Source of the DNA: Acidimicrobiia bacterium | GTDB taxonomy: Bacteria > Actinomycetota > Acidimicrobiia > IMCC26256 > JAOSJM01 | Reading direction: 5' to 3' | Assembly (NCBI GenBank): GCA_027494165.1 | Contig: JAOSJM010000005.1 | Span: 558,001 to 622,000, forward strand | DNA: 64,000 bases | Part shown: in pieces, positions 1 through 8,525 of the stretch | How the letters are laid out: the number at the start of each line of letters is the position of its first letter | Numbering within the stretch: the first letter of the stretch is position 1 | Notes under the pieces: model-generated | The model's input: the letters and a program-made list of their open reading frames with translations, nothing else | The model's database searches: none | What the model was told of the DNA's origin: nothing | Position numbers and translations under genes: made by a program

Positions 1-101
1 CCGTCGGCCGTGACCTCGACCTCCCCGGGGCGCAATCCGAGGCGGTCGCGCAGTGGTTTCGGGATCACCAACCTTCCTGCCTTGTCAATGGTTGCTCGCA
101 T
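1..101 (-). CDS. AbrB/MazE-type antitoxin-like DNA-binding protein, 3' end cut by window edge
   Basis: The minus strand reads ATG at 101 and encodes about 33 residues with the SpoVT/AbrB swapped-hairpin signature: M-R-A-T-I-D-K-A-G-R, then LVIPKPLRDRLGL and a PGEVEV strand. This family binds DNA as a dimer and is commonly the antitoxin of a VapBC-like pair, where it neutralises the toxin and autorepresses the operon. The partner gene, if any, lies left of position 1 and cannot be seen. The motif assignment is firm; the role as an antitoxin rather than a free regulator is inference. Confidence 0.75.
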   Translation of the reverse strand, partial: MRATIDKAGRLVIPKPLRDRLGLRPGEVEVTAD

Positions 102-273
102 ACCATCAGGCTACCAGTTGCGTGTTCGCGTCCCAGCGTGTCGACGGGCATGTGCTCCTTCGTGTCGGTTCAGCGTGTTCGCCCCGCCTCCCAATCGCGC
201 TCGGGCCCGCGCCGTGACCCACGACCCGACATGCACGTCGCGGCCGAGCAGCGCGGGTCGGCGCAGCAGCGGC

Positions 274-1137
274 TCAGCCCGTCGCGTCGAGCGCTCCGCG
301 GAGCGCCCGGACGAAGGCCCCGGGCTGGTCGCGGGGTGGGTCGTCCGCGGCGTCCTCGACGACGTGGAGGGGCCAGCCGTGTCGCTCGCTCGCCGCCTCG
401 GCGATCTTCAGCTTCAAGGCCTCGTCGTGGCGGCCCCAGATCAGGACGGTGGGGACCTGGATCCGGTCGAGATCGCCCGGGTCGATGCGAGGCAGGCCGA
501 CCCTGCGGAAGAGCTTCCGGGCGCCGCTCGCCGTCTCCGACCGGGCGAGGCCGAGGTTGTAGGAGACGAAGGCGGGCCAGTCGGCCCCGAGGTCGGCGCG
601 CAGGGCGTCGAGGTCGTGGGCGCAGTGGTTCATGAACCGTTCGTAGCCGCGCTCGGAGGGTCGGGCCGTGAAGCGGGCGAAGGTCGAGGCGAAGCCGATG
701 CCGGGTCGGAAGCGGCCGAGGCCGAGCGAGTCGACCAGCACCAGCGCCCGGAGACGGCGGGGGTTCCCGACCGCGTACCGGGTGGCGATGGCACCCCCGA
801 GCACGTGGCCGACCAGCACCGCCGGCTCGCCGCAGGTCCGCTCGACGAGCGCATCGAGCCACTCGAGCACGCCCTCCTCGTCCAAGCGGTCGGGATCGCT
901 CCCGGTGGAGCCGTGGGCCGGAAGGTCGGGGGCCACGACCCGGTGGGTCGTCACCAGGTCGCCGGCGATCCAGCGCCAGTTGACCGCCGATTCGCCGGGG
1001 CCGTGCAGCAGCACCATCGGCGGGCCCGATCCTCCCTCGAGCACGGCGGTGGGCAGGCCGGAGAGGGTCATCCGGCGTTCGGTGAGGGGCACGCCGTCGA
1101 GCAGGCGGGCCCGGTGGGTGGCGAGGGTGGTGGTCAC
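274..1137 (-). CDS. alpha/beta-hydrolase-fold protein with degenerate catalytic triad
   Basis: A 287-residue protein with the alpha/beta-hydrolase layout: HG oxyanion motif near residue 45, nucleophile elbow at 110-114, acid Asp in WGRHDE near 238. The elbow reads G-H-V-L-G, so the nucleophile Ser is Val112. The region that should hold the catalytic His, just before DPPRDQPGAF, reads EDAADDPP with no His. Two of three triad residues are therefore missing, and no frameshift is present. It should be a pseudoenzyme, binding protein or non-canonical enzyme rather than a serine hydrolase. The GTG start at 1137 is chosen because it overlaps the stop of the upstream methyltransferase (GTGA), implying translational coupling; an upstream in-frame start would run far into that gene. 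Confidence 0.85.
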   Translation of the reverse strand: MTTTLATHRARLLDGVPLTERRMTLSGLPTAVLEGGSGPPMVLLHGPGESAVNWRWIAGDLVTTHRVVAPDLPAHGSTGSDPDRLDEEGVLEWLDALVERTCGEPAVLVGHVLGGAIATRYAVGNPRRLRALVLVDSLGLGRFRPGIGFASTFARFTARPSERGYERFMNHCAHDLDALRADLGADWPAFVSYNLGLARSETASGARKLFRRVGLPRIDPGDLDRIQVPTVLIWGRHDEALKLKIAEAASERHGWPLHVVEDAADDPPRDQPGAFVRALRGALDATG

Positions 1138-1991
1138 GGCTGACCGGCCTCTCTCCTGCGGCGGGCGGTGGCGACCAGCAGGTTCGGTTCCATCACCGCG
1201 CCGTCGCCGTCGACGAAGGGCCGGCACCGCTCGACGACGTCACGCTCGAGCGCGGCCCGGGCATCGTCGTCGAGGCCGGCGGCGAGCATGGCCAGCGGCG
1301 TGCTGTGCACGTACTGCCAGAAGAACTCGGCCGGTGGCGGGACCCGCAACGGGAGGGGCCGGGCGTCGGTCTCCACGTCGACGAAGCCGGCCGCGCCGAG
1401 CAGGCCGGTGACCTGCTCGCGGTCGTGGACGGAGAACACGGCGTGCACGAAGCCGGAGGCCTCGGGGCCGACGTGGTCGGCCAGGGCTCCGTCGATCGCC
1501 ACCATGAGCGGCGGGGTGGGCCCGGGGGTACCGAGAGCGACCCGGCCGTCGGAGGCGAGCACCCGGGCGATCTCGGAGAGGGCCGCCGGCTTGTCGGCAA
1601 AGAACTGGAAGCCGAGCGAGCAGACGACGACGTCGAACGACGCCTCGTCGAAGGGCAGGTCCTCGGCGACGCCGGTGTGCCACTCGAGCTCGGGAGCGGC
1701 CCGGTCGGCGACCTCGACCATCGCCGGGTTGGCGTCGACACCGACGACGCTGCCGGTCGGTCCGGCGTGCTCGGCGGCGAGACGGGCGGCGACACCGGTG
1801 CCACAGGCGAGGTCGAGGACCCGGTCGCCCGCGTCGATGCGGGCCGCGTCGACCACGCGCCGGGCCGACGGCGTGCCGATGGGCGGCACGAACCAGCGCT
1901 CGTAGTCCTCGGCGATCCGGAGCATGGCCTGGCTCGGATTCGACGGTGCGTGGCCGGTCTCGTTCGTGGCGTTCGTGACGTCCGTGCGCAT
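1134..1991 (-). CDS. class I SAM-dependent methyltransferase (UbiE/Methyltransf_11 type)
   Basis: A 285-residue protein with a Rossmann methyltransferase core: motif I VLDLACGTGVAAR near residue 50, then an acidic residue ending beta2 (VVGVDANP), then DLPFDEASFDVV and a post-motif CSLGFQFF. This predicts transfer of a methyl group from SAM to a small molecule; the substrate is not evident. The ATG at 1991 is preferred over upstream starts because GGAGGA precedes it by about seven bases. Its stop overlaps the start of the hydrolase-fold gene by four bases, so the two are probably made together and may act on one substrate. Confidence 0.85.
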   Translation of the reverse strand: MRTDVTNATNETGHAPSNPSQAMLRIAEDYERWFVPPIGTPSARRVVDAARIDAGDRVLDLACGTGVAARLAAEHAGPTGSVVGVDANPAMVEVADRAAPELEWHTGVAEDLPFDEASFDVVVCSLGFQFFADKPAALSEIARVLASDGRVALGTPGPTPPLMVAIDGALADHVGPEASGFVHAVFSVHDREQVTGLLGAAGFVDVETDARPLPLRVPPPAEFFWQYVHSTPLAMLAAGLDDDARAALERDVVERCRPFVDGDGAVMEPNLLVATARRRREAGQP

Positions 1992-2104
1992 GGGCTCCTC
2001 CTTCGGGCTCGATCCCATGGTCGATCGAGGAGGTGCCCCGGCGCTTCGGGGCAACCATGCATTCCGCCACGCCCACCGAGTGGGGGTTCTCCCCCATCGC
2101 CGGG

Positions 2105-3733
2105 CTACACGAGGTCGTGGTCGTAGGCGTAGGCGGTGGCCGCGGCCCGGTTCGACACGCCGAGCTTGGTGAAGATGTTGCTCAGATGCCGCTCGACGGT
2201 CTTGGGGCTGATCACGAGCTCGTCGGCGATCTCACGGTTGGTGCGTCCCGCCGCCACGAGTCGCAGCACGTCGAGCTCCCGGGTCGAGACCACGGTGTCA
2301 CGACGGCGGTCGGCGAGTCCGGCCGGCGTCGGGTCGGCCCCGAGCTCGGCGAAGGTACGGCGCGCGGCTTCACGCTCCAACTCGGCCGTGTCATGGTCTC
2401 CGAGAGCGGCGCAGGCCGCAGCGATCGCCACCCGGGTCCGGGCCGCCTCGTAGCGCGCATCGACGTCCTGCCAGTGGCGCCCCGCCTCGAGCAGCGACTC
2501 GAGCGCGGGCTGCGGCTCGCCGGTCGCGAGGAGCACCTCGCCACGGGCGTGGGCGGCCGCGGCGTGCAGGTACGGGAAGCCGGTGGTCGCGGCGAGGTCG
2601 TCGAGCTGGCTCGAGGCGTGCCGGGCGTCGTCGATCCGCTCGGCCGCGAGCATGATCTCGACCCGGGCCGGCAGCATCCGCGCCCGGGTCACCGCGTCGT
2701 GGGTCTCCGCCACCGCCCACTCGATGGCCGAGGCGGCGTCGGCGACCCGACCCTGGGCGAGCCGCAGCAGCGCCAGGCCCGGCTGCGGGAGCCGTCCCGC
2801 CTCGTTGGCGCTCCGGTAGGCCTCCTCGGCGTCGGCCAGCTCACCCCGGAGGCGATGCAGCTCGCCCAGCTGGTAGTGGGCCATGCCGAGCGCCGGGTGG
2901 GGCGGCTCGTTCAGCCGCTCCTCGGCTCGGTGGGCCTCGTCCAGCGCCTCGGTCCAGGCACCCCGGAGCTGGAGCACCTGTGACCGGTGCACCAGGCACT
3001 GGCCGCGGTAGGGCACGAGGCCGGGCTGGTCGTCGCACCAGCGGCCGAGGGCGTCGGTCCACTCGCCGGCCCGACGGACGTCGAAGCACTGCTGGCACGC
3101 GTCGATCACGGCGCAGTACACGATCCCCGCGACCACCGGTGACACCTCCCCTGCGGTGACCGACGCCATCGCCTCGTCGAACCGGGCGAGCCCTTCGACC
3201 GCCCGACCCCGGTCGAGCAGCACCTGGCCCGTCCCGAGCACGCCCATCGCCCCCAGATCGTGATCCCCGAAGCGGCGGCCGATCTCGAGCGCCCGACCGA
3301 ACCGCTCGGCGGCCACGTCGTCGTCGCCACCGTCGAGGGCCGTCAGCGCGGCCGGCACGAGCAGGTAGCCGGCCTCGACGCAATCGAGGTCGTGCTCGTC
3401 GACGAGGTCACCGGCCCGGCCGATCCAGCCGCCACCGGGGGCCATCTCGCCCCGCTGGATGAGCCCGAAGCCGAGCCAGAAGGCGCAGCGCACGGCGGCC
3501 GGCCACTCCGCGGCGTCGAGACGAGCCCGGTGGGCGCGGATCCAGGCCGCGGTGCTGGCCTCGTCGTGCCCCGTCAGGTAGCAGGCGATGGCCAGGCGCT
3601 CGAGGTCGTCGGGACCGAGCCCCCCGGCCTCGTCGGCCCGAACCAGCTCGCGATGGGCCTCGTCCCAGTCGCGGCGTTCGAACGCGGTCCGGGCCGCCTC
3701 GAGCACGTCTGCGCTGGTCATGACGCCCGGCAC
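2105..3733 (-). CDS. LuxR-family transcriptional regulator with TPR-like sensor region
   Basis: A 542-residue protein. The last ~65 residues form a LuxR/GerE helix-turn-helix (STRELDVLRLVAAGRTNREIA, then KTVERHLSNIFTKLGV). The preceding ~470 residues are Ala/Leu/Arg-rich helical repeats of TPR character, with no N-terminal ATPase domain visible, so it differs from full-length MalT/LAL regulators. It likely binds DNA as a dimer and senses a ligand or partner through the repeats. The next genes downstream on the same strand are the methyltransferase and hydrolase-fold pair, the most likely targets. An ATG at 3721 (M-T-S-A-D-V) is an equally plausible start. Confidence 0.85.
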   Translation of the reverse strand: MPGVMTSADVLEAARTAFERRDWDEAHRELVRADEAGGLGPDDLERLAIACYLTGHDEASTAAWIRAHRARLDAAEWPAAVRCAFWLGFGLIQRGEMAPGGGWIGRAGDLVDEHDLDCVEAGYLLVPAALTALDGGDDDVAAERFGRALEIGRRFGDHDLGAMGVLGTGQVLLDRGRAVEGLARFDEAMASVTAGEVSPVVAGIVYCAVIDACQQCFDVRRAGEWTDALGRWCDDQPGLVPYRGQCLVHRSQVLQLRGAWTEALDEAHRAEERLNEPPHPALGMAHYQLGELHRLRGELADAEEAYRSANEAGRLPQPGLALLRLAQGRVADAASAIEWAVAETHDAVTRARMLPARVEIMLAAERIDDARHASSQLDDLAATTGFPYLHAAAAHARGEVLLATGEPQPALESLLEAGRHWQDVDARYEAARTRVAIAAACAALGDHDTAELEREAARRTFAELGADPTPAGLADRRRDTVVSTRELDVLRLVAAGRTNREIADELVISPKTVERHLSNIFTKLGVSNRAAATAYAYDHDLV

Positions 3734-3805
3734 CCCCTCGGCCGACGCGGACCGCTGTCCCTGCGACGGTATCCCGGGTCAAGGCGAGGGCAACGGGCGG
3801 CCGGG

Positions 3806-4180
3806 TCAGACGCCTCGGGCCGAAGGGCTCCCGTGACCACCGCCACCCGGGGTGAGGATCCGCAGCACGTCGCCGGCCTGCAGGTGGATCGTCCCCTTGT
3901 CGGGGAGGCGCTCGGCCCGGGCCTCGTGGCCGCCGGGGAGCAGCCAGTTCTCCCCCGCCGCGCCCGGGGACCCGCCCTCGAGCCCCCAGGGCCGGCTGCG
4001 CCGCCGCTCGGTCACGAGTGACACCGTGACGTCCGCGAGGACCTCCAGCTCCCGCACGATCCCCTCGCCGCCCGGGTACCGCCCCGCGCCGCCGCTGCCC
4101 CGCCGGAGGCCGTAGCGCCGCACCCGCACCGGGTACGTCCGCTCGAGCGCCTCCACCGGCGTGTCGCGGGTGTTTGTCAA
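3806..4180 (-). pseudogene. hyuB: displaced native 3' end of hyuB (left host flank of the integrative element)
   Basis: This stretch encodes about 124 C-terminal residues of a hydantoinase/5-oxoprolinase B subunit, including the NTRDTPVEALE and RRGSGGAG blocks and the terminal LTPGGGG. It lacks the first ~430 residues. Its true upstream part lies 15.5 kb away, right of 19695, so the gene was split by the element. The apparent TTG start at 4180 is created at the recombination junction. By eye it is about three quarters identical to the replacement end carried by the element (19190-19550). It has no obvious promoter and is probably not expressed. Confidence 0.85.
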
Positions 4181-4200
4181 CTCATTACTCTTTGACTACC
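4165..4200. other. attL: left attachment junction of the serine-integrase element
   Basis: Host hyuB sequence (ending GTGTTT before the dinucleotide GT at 4176-4177) joins element sequence that ends with TTGACTACC at 4192-4200. That 9-mer is the exact reverse complement of GGTAGTCAA at 19672-19680, next to the right junction. Placing the crossover at GT and joining the element halves gives a 48-bp attP with arms of 23 + 2 + 23, of which 16 of 23 arm positions are palindromic. This is the architecture expected for a large serine recombinase. The integrase gene starts two bases after the arm. Confidence 0.8.
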
Positions 4201-4201
4201 T

Positions 4202-5609
4202 ATGGCAGCGAGACGCCGCGCGGCTCTGTATGCACGCCAGTCGATCACACGCGACGGTTCCGCGTCCCTCGACGTGCAGATCGAAGCCTGCCGGGAGGCC
4301 GCGCAGCGGCTGAAGGTCGACGTCGTCGTCGAGTTGGTCGAGCCGCCGTCGACGTCCGGCTACCGGAACCGGGGACGGAGTCGCCCGAAGTTCGGCGAGC
4401 TGCTCGAGCTGATCCGTGCCGGCGAAGTCGACTGCGTGATCGCGCACAAGACCGCCCGGCTGTCCCGCGGCGGCGGGCCGGGCTAGGCGCCGCTGGTCGA
4501 TGCCTTCGAGGCCGCGGGCCGCGATCCGGACAAGGCGGTGGCAACCACCGATGGTTGGGTGAGCGAGTTCGAGATCGGCATCCGCTCGGCGATGGACCGG
4601 GAGGAGTCGAAGAAGACCTCCGACCGGATGCTGGCCGTGCGCGCCCGAGAGGCACGCGAGGGCGTCCCACGAATCGCCGGACGGCGGGCTTACGGCTGGA
4701 ACTACGACATGACCGAGCACGTCCCTGAGGAGGTCACCCGCATCCACGAAGCCGCCGAGCGGGTCCTCGCTCGCGAGTCCGTCTGGAGCATCTGCACCGA
4801 CTGGAACACCCATGGCGTGCCGACGGTGACCGGTCGCCCGTGGACGGTCACGACGATCACGTCGATCCTGACGTCTGGCCGGATCGCCGGGCTTCGCGAG
4901 CACAAGGGCGTGGTCGTCGCCAAGGGCCAATGGGCGCCGATCATCACCGAGGAGCAGCACCAGGCGCTCGTCGTAGCGCTCGCTCCGAAGCGGGCGAAGC
5001 CCCCGCAAGGGCCGGACCTACCCGTTGACCAGCCTGATGCGCTGCGGGCTCTGTGGTGGGCGCATGCGGTCGCTTCAGCGCGAGGGCGGGCGGCGTACCT
5101 ACGCGTGCCGGAAGGGTCCGGGCCTCGACGGTTGCGGCCGGGTCAGCATCCGCGCCCCCGAGCTGGAGGAGTACGTGCGGGACTTGATCTGCGGGATGCT
5201 CGCGGACCCTGTCACCCGAGCGGCGATGGCCCGACTCGACACGGGCGACGAGGACGAGGGCGACGGCTCGCTCCTGGAAGTCCTGCGGGAGATCGACGAA
5301 AGGCGCCAGCGGCTGATTGACCTCTACACCGACGGCGACATCGACCGCGCCAGCTTCCGCACCCGCAAGGACCGCCTTGACGACGAAGCACGCGAGGTCG
5401 AAGCGCAGATCGCCAACCGCACCGGCACCCGCGTCCTCTCGGAGGTCCCCGGCACCTACGAGGAGCTCGTCGCCGCCTGGGAGGAGCGAGGCATCGACTT
5501 CCAGCGGAGGCTGATCGAGGCGCTCCTCCACCCCATCGTCGTTAACCCGGCGAGGACGAGGAAGCGAGCGTTCGACCCGGGCCGGCTGGAGATCGTGCCG
5601 AAGGCCTGA
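4202..5609 (+). pseudogene. large serine recombinase/integrase, interrupted by a TAG and a +1 frameshift
   Basis: The ATG at 4202 opens a resolvase catalytic domain: ALYARQS with the nucleophile Ser, SLDVQIEAC, and ARLSRGG. An in-frame TAG at 4484-4486 falls where a Trp codon (TGG) would fit, immediately after RGGGPG. The same frame then continues with the recombinase domain (GRRAYGWN, TWTVTTITSIL-like) up to about 5000. An extra C in the C5 run at 5000-5004 shifts the rest into the next frame: zinc ribbon MRCGLCGGRM ... TYACRK ... CGRVSI, a coiled coil, and the C-terminus ending 5609. Reconstructed length is about 468 residues, normal for the family. One or both lesions could be sequencing error; if real, the element can no longer excise by itself. 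Confidence 0.85.
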
Positions 5610-5729
5610 GCCAAAGTCGTAGACCTGCCAGGGATCGAGCAGCCTTCCATGATCGTCGGCTGCGGGCCGAGACCGCTTCTGCGCCACAAAGCGGCTGCGT
5701 TGTCACAGGGCGCGCCTACGCTATCTCCC

Positions 5730-6362
5730 ATGAGTTTGCCGAGCGCCTACCTCACGTCCTTCAAGAACACCGCGCCGATCCTGCAGGCCGTACAGGCAGC
5801 ACAGGCACCACAGCGCTTCACCCAGAAGTTCCTCGAAGGACTGGGGTTCGCGAGCACCAACGATCGAGCCATCATCAACGTCCTGAAGGCGCTCGGGTTC
5901 TTGGACGACGCTGGAGTGCCAACTTCCCGCTACCACCGGTATCTCGATCAGACGCAGTCTGCGCTGGTGCTCGCCGAAGGGATACGGGAGGCCTACGAGG
6001 ATCTGTTCCGCGTCAACCGCAACGCTCAGGAAATGGCGCAGGCAGAGGTGAAGAACAAGCTCAAGACGCTGTCAGAAGGGGCCTACACTGACCGGGTCCT
6101 CACCCAGATGGCCGGAACCTTCACGACTCTGGTCAAGTCCGCGGACTTCTCGAAGGCACCCGTTGCAGAGGCTGGAGTTGACGCGCAGGAGACCTCGCTT
6201 GGGCAGGAGCAGGACGACTCGCCGTCGGCGGCGACGTCTCAGCTCAATGCGGCCCCGCCGTTCGCGAACCTGGCGTACAACCTCAACATCCACCTGCCGG
6301 AGTCGCGAGACCCGGCCGTGTACAACGCAATCTTCAAGGCGCTTCGGGAGCACTTGCGGTGA
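5730..6362 (+). CDS. DUF5343 family protein, first gene of a two-gene cargo operon
   Basis: A 210-residue protein matching the DUF5343 pattern: YLTSFKNTAPIL, then RFTQKFLEGLGF, NDRAIINVLKALGFLDDAGVPTSRYHRYLD, and LAEGIREAYEDLF. No enzymatic motif is visible; the N-terminal ~100 residues resemble a winged-helix-like module. The C-terminal third is acidic and low-complexity, then ends in a short block (NLAYNLNIHLPESRDPAVYNAIFKALREHL). The ATG at 5730 begins the conserved region; an upstream in-frame ATG at 5649 would add unconserved residues. Its stop overlaps the GTG of the HEPN gene by four bases. Local GC is lower than the host average, fitting foreign cargo. The family's function is unknown to me; a defence or toxin-regulator role is inference from the partner. 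Confidence 0.8.
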   Translation: MSLPSAYLTSFKNTAPILQAVQAAQAPQRFTQKFLEGLGFASTNDRAIINVLKALGFLDDAGVPTSRYHRYLDQTQSALVLAEGIREAYEDLFRVNRNAQEMAQAEVKNKLKTLSEGAYTDRVLTQMAGTFTTLVKSADFSKAPVAEAGVDAQETSLGQEQDDSPSAATSQLNAAPPFANLAYNLNIHLPESRDPAVYNAIFKALREHLR

Positions 6363-6946
6363 GCGTGTCCCAGCACGACCAGTACTACGACTTCGTCTAC
6401 CGCGCCATCCTCACCGAGGAGGCACTCGACGTGGCGGGTCGACCACGATCGCCGAACGGCAACATCGGCGCGGACGAGGTGGCTGAAGCGCTCAGCTTCG
6501 AGTTGTTCGACGAAGAGGTGCTTGCCCAAGCGCAGCTCATGTCGACCGTGTACACAGCCATCGCCGCGTTCGAGATCGCGGTTCGGCGGTTCGTGAAGAA
6601 GGTCCTCATGGACACCCATGGCGAGGACTGGTGGGACAAGGGCGTCTCCGAGAAGATCCGGAAGTTCGTCGACACCCGGCGCGCGGACGAGGAGAAGGTC
6701 AAGTGGCACGGGGTCCGCGGCGACGACCTCCTCAGCTACACCGAGTTGGGCCACCTGCCCTCAATCATGCAGCAGAACTGGGAGCTCTTCGAACCGTACG
6801 TTCCTCGGGTCGACTGGGCTACCGCGCTCTTCTCGACCCTGGAACGCTCACGGAACGTGATCATGCACAGCGGCACGCTGTCCCTCCCCGACGTCGAACG
6901 CATCGGGATGCACATCCGCGACTGGAACACGCAGGTCTCGCTGTAG
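6359..6946 (+). CDS. HEPN-domain protein (Swt1-HEPN-like), putative RNase
   Basis: A 195-residue, mostly helical protein. Near the C-terminus it has the HEPN signature R-N-V-I-M-H (R-x4-H), within ERSRNVIMHSG, plus the helix containing FEIAVRRFVKKVL and the WWDKGVS block seen in Swt1-type HEPN proteins. HEPN proteins with intact R-x4-6-H are typically metal-independent endoribonucleases in toxin-antitoxin, abortive-infection and RNA-processing systems. The GTG start at 6359 overlaps the upstream stop (GTGA), so the two genes are co-translated. The family call is moderate; the RNase prediction rests on the motif. Confidence 0.75.
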   Translation: MSVSQHDQYYDFVYRAILTEEALDVAGRPRSPNGNIGADEVAEALSFELFDEEVLAQAQLMSTVYTAIAAFEIAVRRFVKKVLMDTHGEDWWDKGVSEKIRKFVDTRRADEEKVKWHGVRGDDLLSYTELGHLPSIMQQNWELFEPYVPRVDWATALFSTLERSRNVIMHSGTLSLPDVERIGMHIRDWNTQVSL

Positions 6947-6968
6947 CCCGGACGGCTCCGGCCAAGCG

Positions 6969-7087
6969 TCAACTTGCCTCGCGAGCGCCGTCGCTCATCG
7001 GCCGGTCCCCGCGATAGACGCTGGATTCGAGGATCGCCCGCACGTTCAGAAGAACATCGGGAGCGACGAGAGACTCCGCCAGCCCCA
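6969..7087 (-). pseudogene. 3' half of a small relaxase-linked gene split by IS256
   Basis: The minus strand encodes RGLGLAESLVAPD, then LLNVRAILESSVYRGDRP and a terminal DGAREAS, ending with TGA at 6969. Its reading frame joins perfectly to the fragment at 8526-8634 once the IS256 copy (7088-8525) and one 9-bp target duplication are removed. The intact gene would encode about 75 residues and start inside the stop of the relaxase gene. I do not recognise the product; its coupling to the relaxase suggests a mobilisation-related accessory protein. Confidence 0.65.
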
Positions 7088-8525
7088 GGCCGCGGCCACC
7101 CGAGTGGTGGAAATAGAGGAGCACCGACGTGATCCTCAGCGAGGTTGGAGCCACCCGCTACGAAGCGAGCAGCGCTGCCTTCGCTCCCACCTCCTTTGCC
7201 TCGAGCGCATCTTGCTCGGTCTCGTAGAGCTTCGCCATCGAACCCTCGGACAGATAGCGCCGTTCGGCCGCCGCCCACTCGTCGTGGACCTCGATGAGGA
7301 CGCAGCCGGCGATGCGCAGGACGCCGAGCTCGTTGGGGAAGATGCCGATGACGTTGGCCCGGCGCTTGATCTCGAGGTTCACGCGCTCGAGCGGGTTGGT
7401 CGACCAGATCTTCTTCCAGTGCTCACGGGGGAAGGCGGCGAAGGCCGTGACGTCGGTTCCCGCCTCGCGCAGCATCCGCTCGACCTCGGGGAACTGGCGG
7501 CCGAGCATGGCGGCCACCTTGTCGAGCTGCTCGGCTACGGACTCTTGGTCGGGTTGGGCGAAGATCGTGCGGATGGCGGCCGCCACCATCTCGGCCGAGC
7601 CCTTGGGGACCCGGGCCAAGACGTTGCGCATGAAGTGCACTCGGCAGCGCTGCCAGGCGGAGCCGATCATCACCGAGGAGACGGCCTCGCGGATGCCCTG
7701 GTGGGCATCGGAGATGACGAGGCGCACACCCTTGAGGCCCCGGGCCCGCAAGGAGCGCAGGAACGCCGTCCAGAAGGCCCCGTCCTCGGAGTCGCCCACG
7801 TCGAGGCCCAGGACCTCACGCTCGCCGCTGGCGGTGACCCCGGTGGCGATCACGATGGCCTTGGACACCACCGTCGCTCCCTCGTGGGCCTTCACGTAGG
7901 TGGCGTCGACGAACACGTAGGGGAACTCGACGTGGCCCAGGGGTCGGGAGCGGAACTCGGCCACCACCGAATCGAGCTCGGAGCAGATCCTGCTCACCGT
8001 CGACTTCGACACCCCCGAGGTGATGCCCAGGGCCTGGACCAGGTCGTCGACGCTCCGGGTCGAGACCCCGTGGATGAAGGCCTCCATGATCACGCCCCAC
8101 AGGGCCTTGTCGATGCGGCGCCGGGGCTCGAGGAGGGTGGGGAGGAACGCCCCCTGGCGGAGCTTGGGGATCTGGAGCTCGACGTCGCCGGCCTTGGTCG
8201 AGAGCAGGCGCGAGCGGTTCCCGTTGCGGTGGGTCTTGCGTTCCGCGGAGCGCTCGTAGCGCTCGGCGCCGACCGCCTGGGTGGCCTCGGCGTCGACGAG
8301 GGCCTGGAGCACGAGCTCCATGGCCTCCCGCATGACGTCGAGGTTCCCGCCGGCGCGCATCGCGTCGAGGAGGTCGTTCAGAGCAGACTGGTCGAGGGCC
8401 ATCGTGTGTCTCCTTCGCGTGAACCGTCACTGGGTCACGCTGAGGACCACGCGGTGGCCCCCCTCAGCGGTAGATCACCGCGTCAGAGAGGGGCCCTCAA
8501 TTCCACCACTCCAGGGGCCACGAAC
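7088..8525 (-). mobile_element. IS256-family insertion sequence with 9-bp target duplication
   Basis: The element is 1438 bp with imperfect terminal inverted repeats. Read inward, both ends carry G..CG.GGCC followed by GAGTGGTGGAA (left core 7102-7112, right core 8501-8511). CCAGCCCCA occurs at 7079-7087 and 8526-8534, giving a 9-bp direct repeat, as usual for this family. Removing the element plus one repeat restores an open reading frame across the target, which confirms the boundaries. The transposase is intact. Confidence 0.85.
7158..8402 (-). CDS. IS256-family (Mutator-like) transposase
   Basis: A 414-residue DDE transposase. Visible family blocks are the THRNGNRSR and LQIPKLRQGAFLPTLLEPRRR N-terminal segments, the first catalytic Asp in PYVFVDATYVK, a second in LVISDAHQGI with the downstream RCRVHFMRN helix, and the C-terminal STNPLERVNLEIKRR with the catalytic Glu. 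Length is normal (390-420). The ATG at 8402 is followed by ALDQSALNDLLDAM, a typical start. It appears fully functional. Confidence 0.95.
   Translation of the reverse strand: MALDQSALNDLLDAMRAGGNLDVMREAMELVLQALVDAEATQAVGAERYERSAERKTHRNGNRSRLLSTKAGDVELQIPKLRQGAFLPTLLEPRRRIDKALWGVIMEAFIHGVSTRSVDDLVQALGITSGVSKSTVSRICSELDSVVAEFRSRPLGHVEFPYVFVDATYVKAHEGATVVSKAIVIATGVTASGEREVLGLDVGDSEDGAFWTAFLRSLRARGLKGVRLVISDAHQGIREAVSSVMIGSAWQRCRVHFMRNVLARVPKGSAEMVAAAIRTIFAQPDQESVAEQLDKVAAMLGRQFPEVERMLREAGTDVTAFAAFPREHWKKIWSTNPLERVNLEIKRRANVIGIFPNELGVLRIAGCVLIEVHDEWAAAERRYLSEGSMAKLYETEQDALEAKEVGAKAALLAS

Noticed and set aside
3806-4180. An independent small gene starting with TTG at 4180
   Set aside because: The start codon is produced by the attachment junction and the sequence aligns to the C-terminus of HyuB only.
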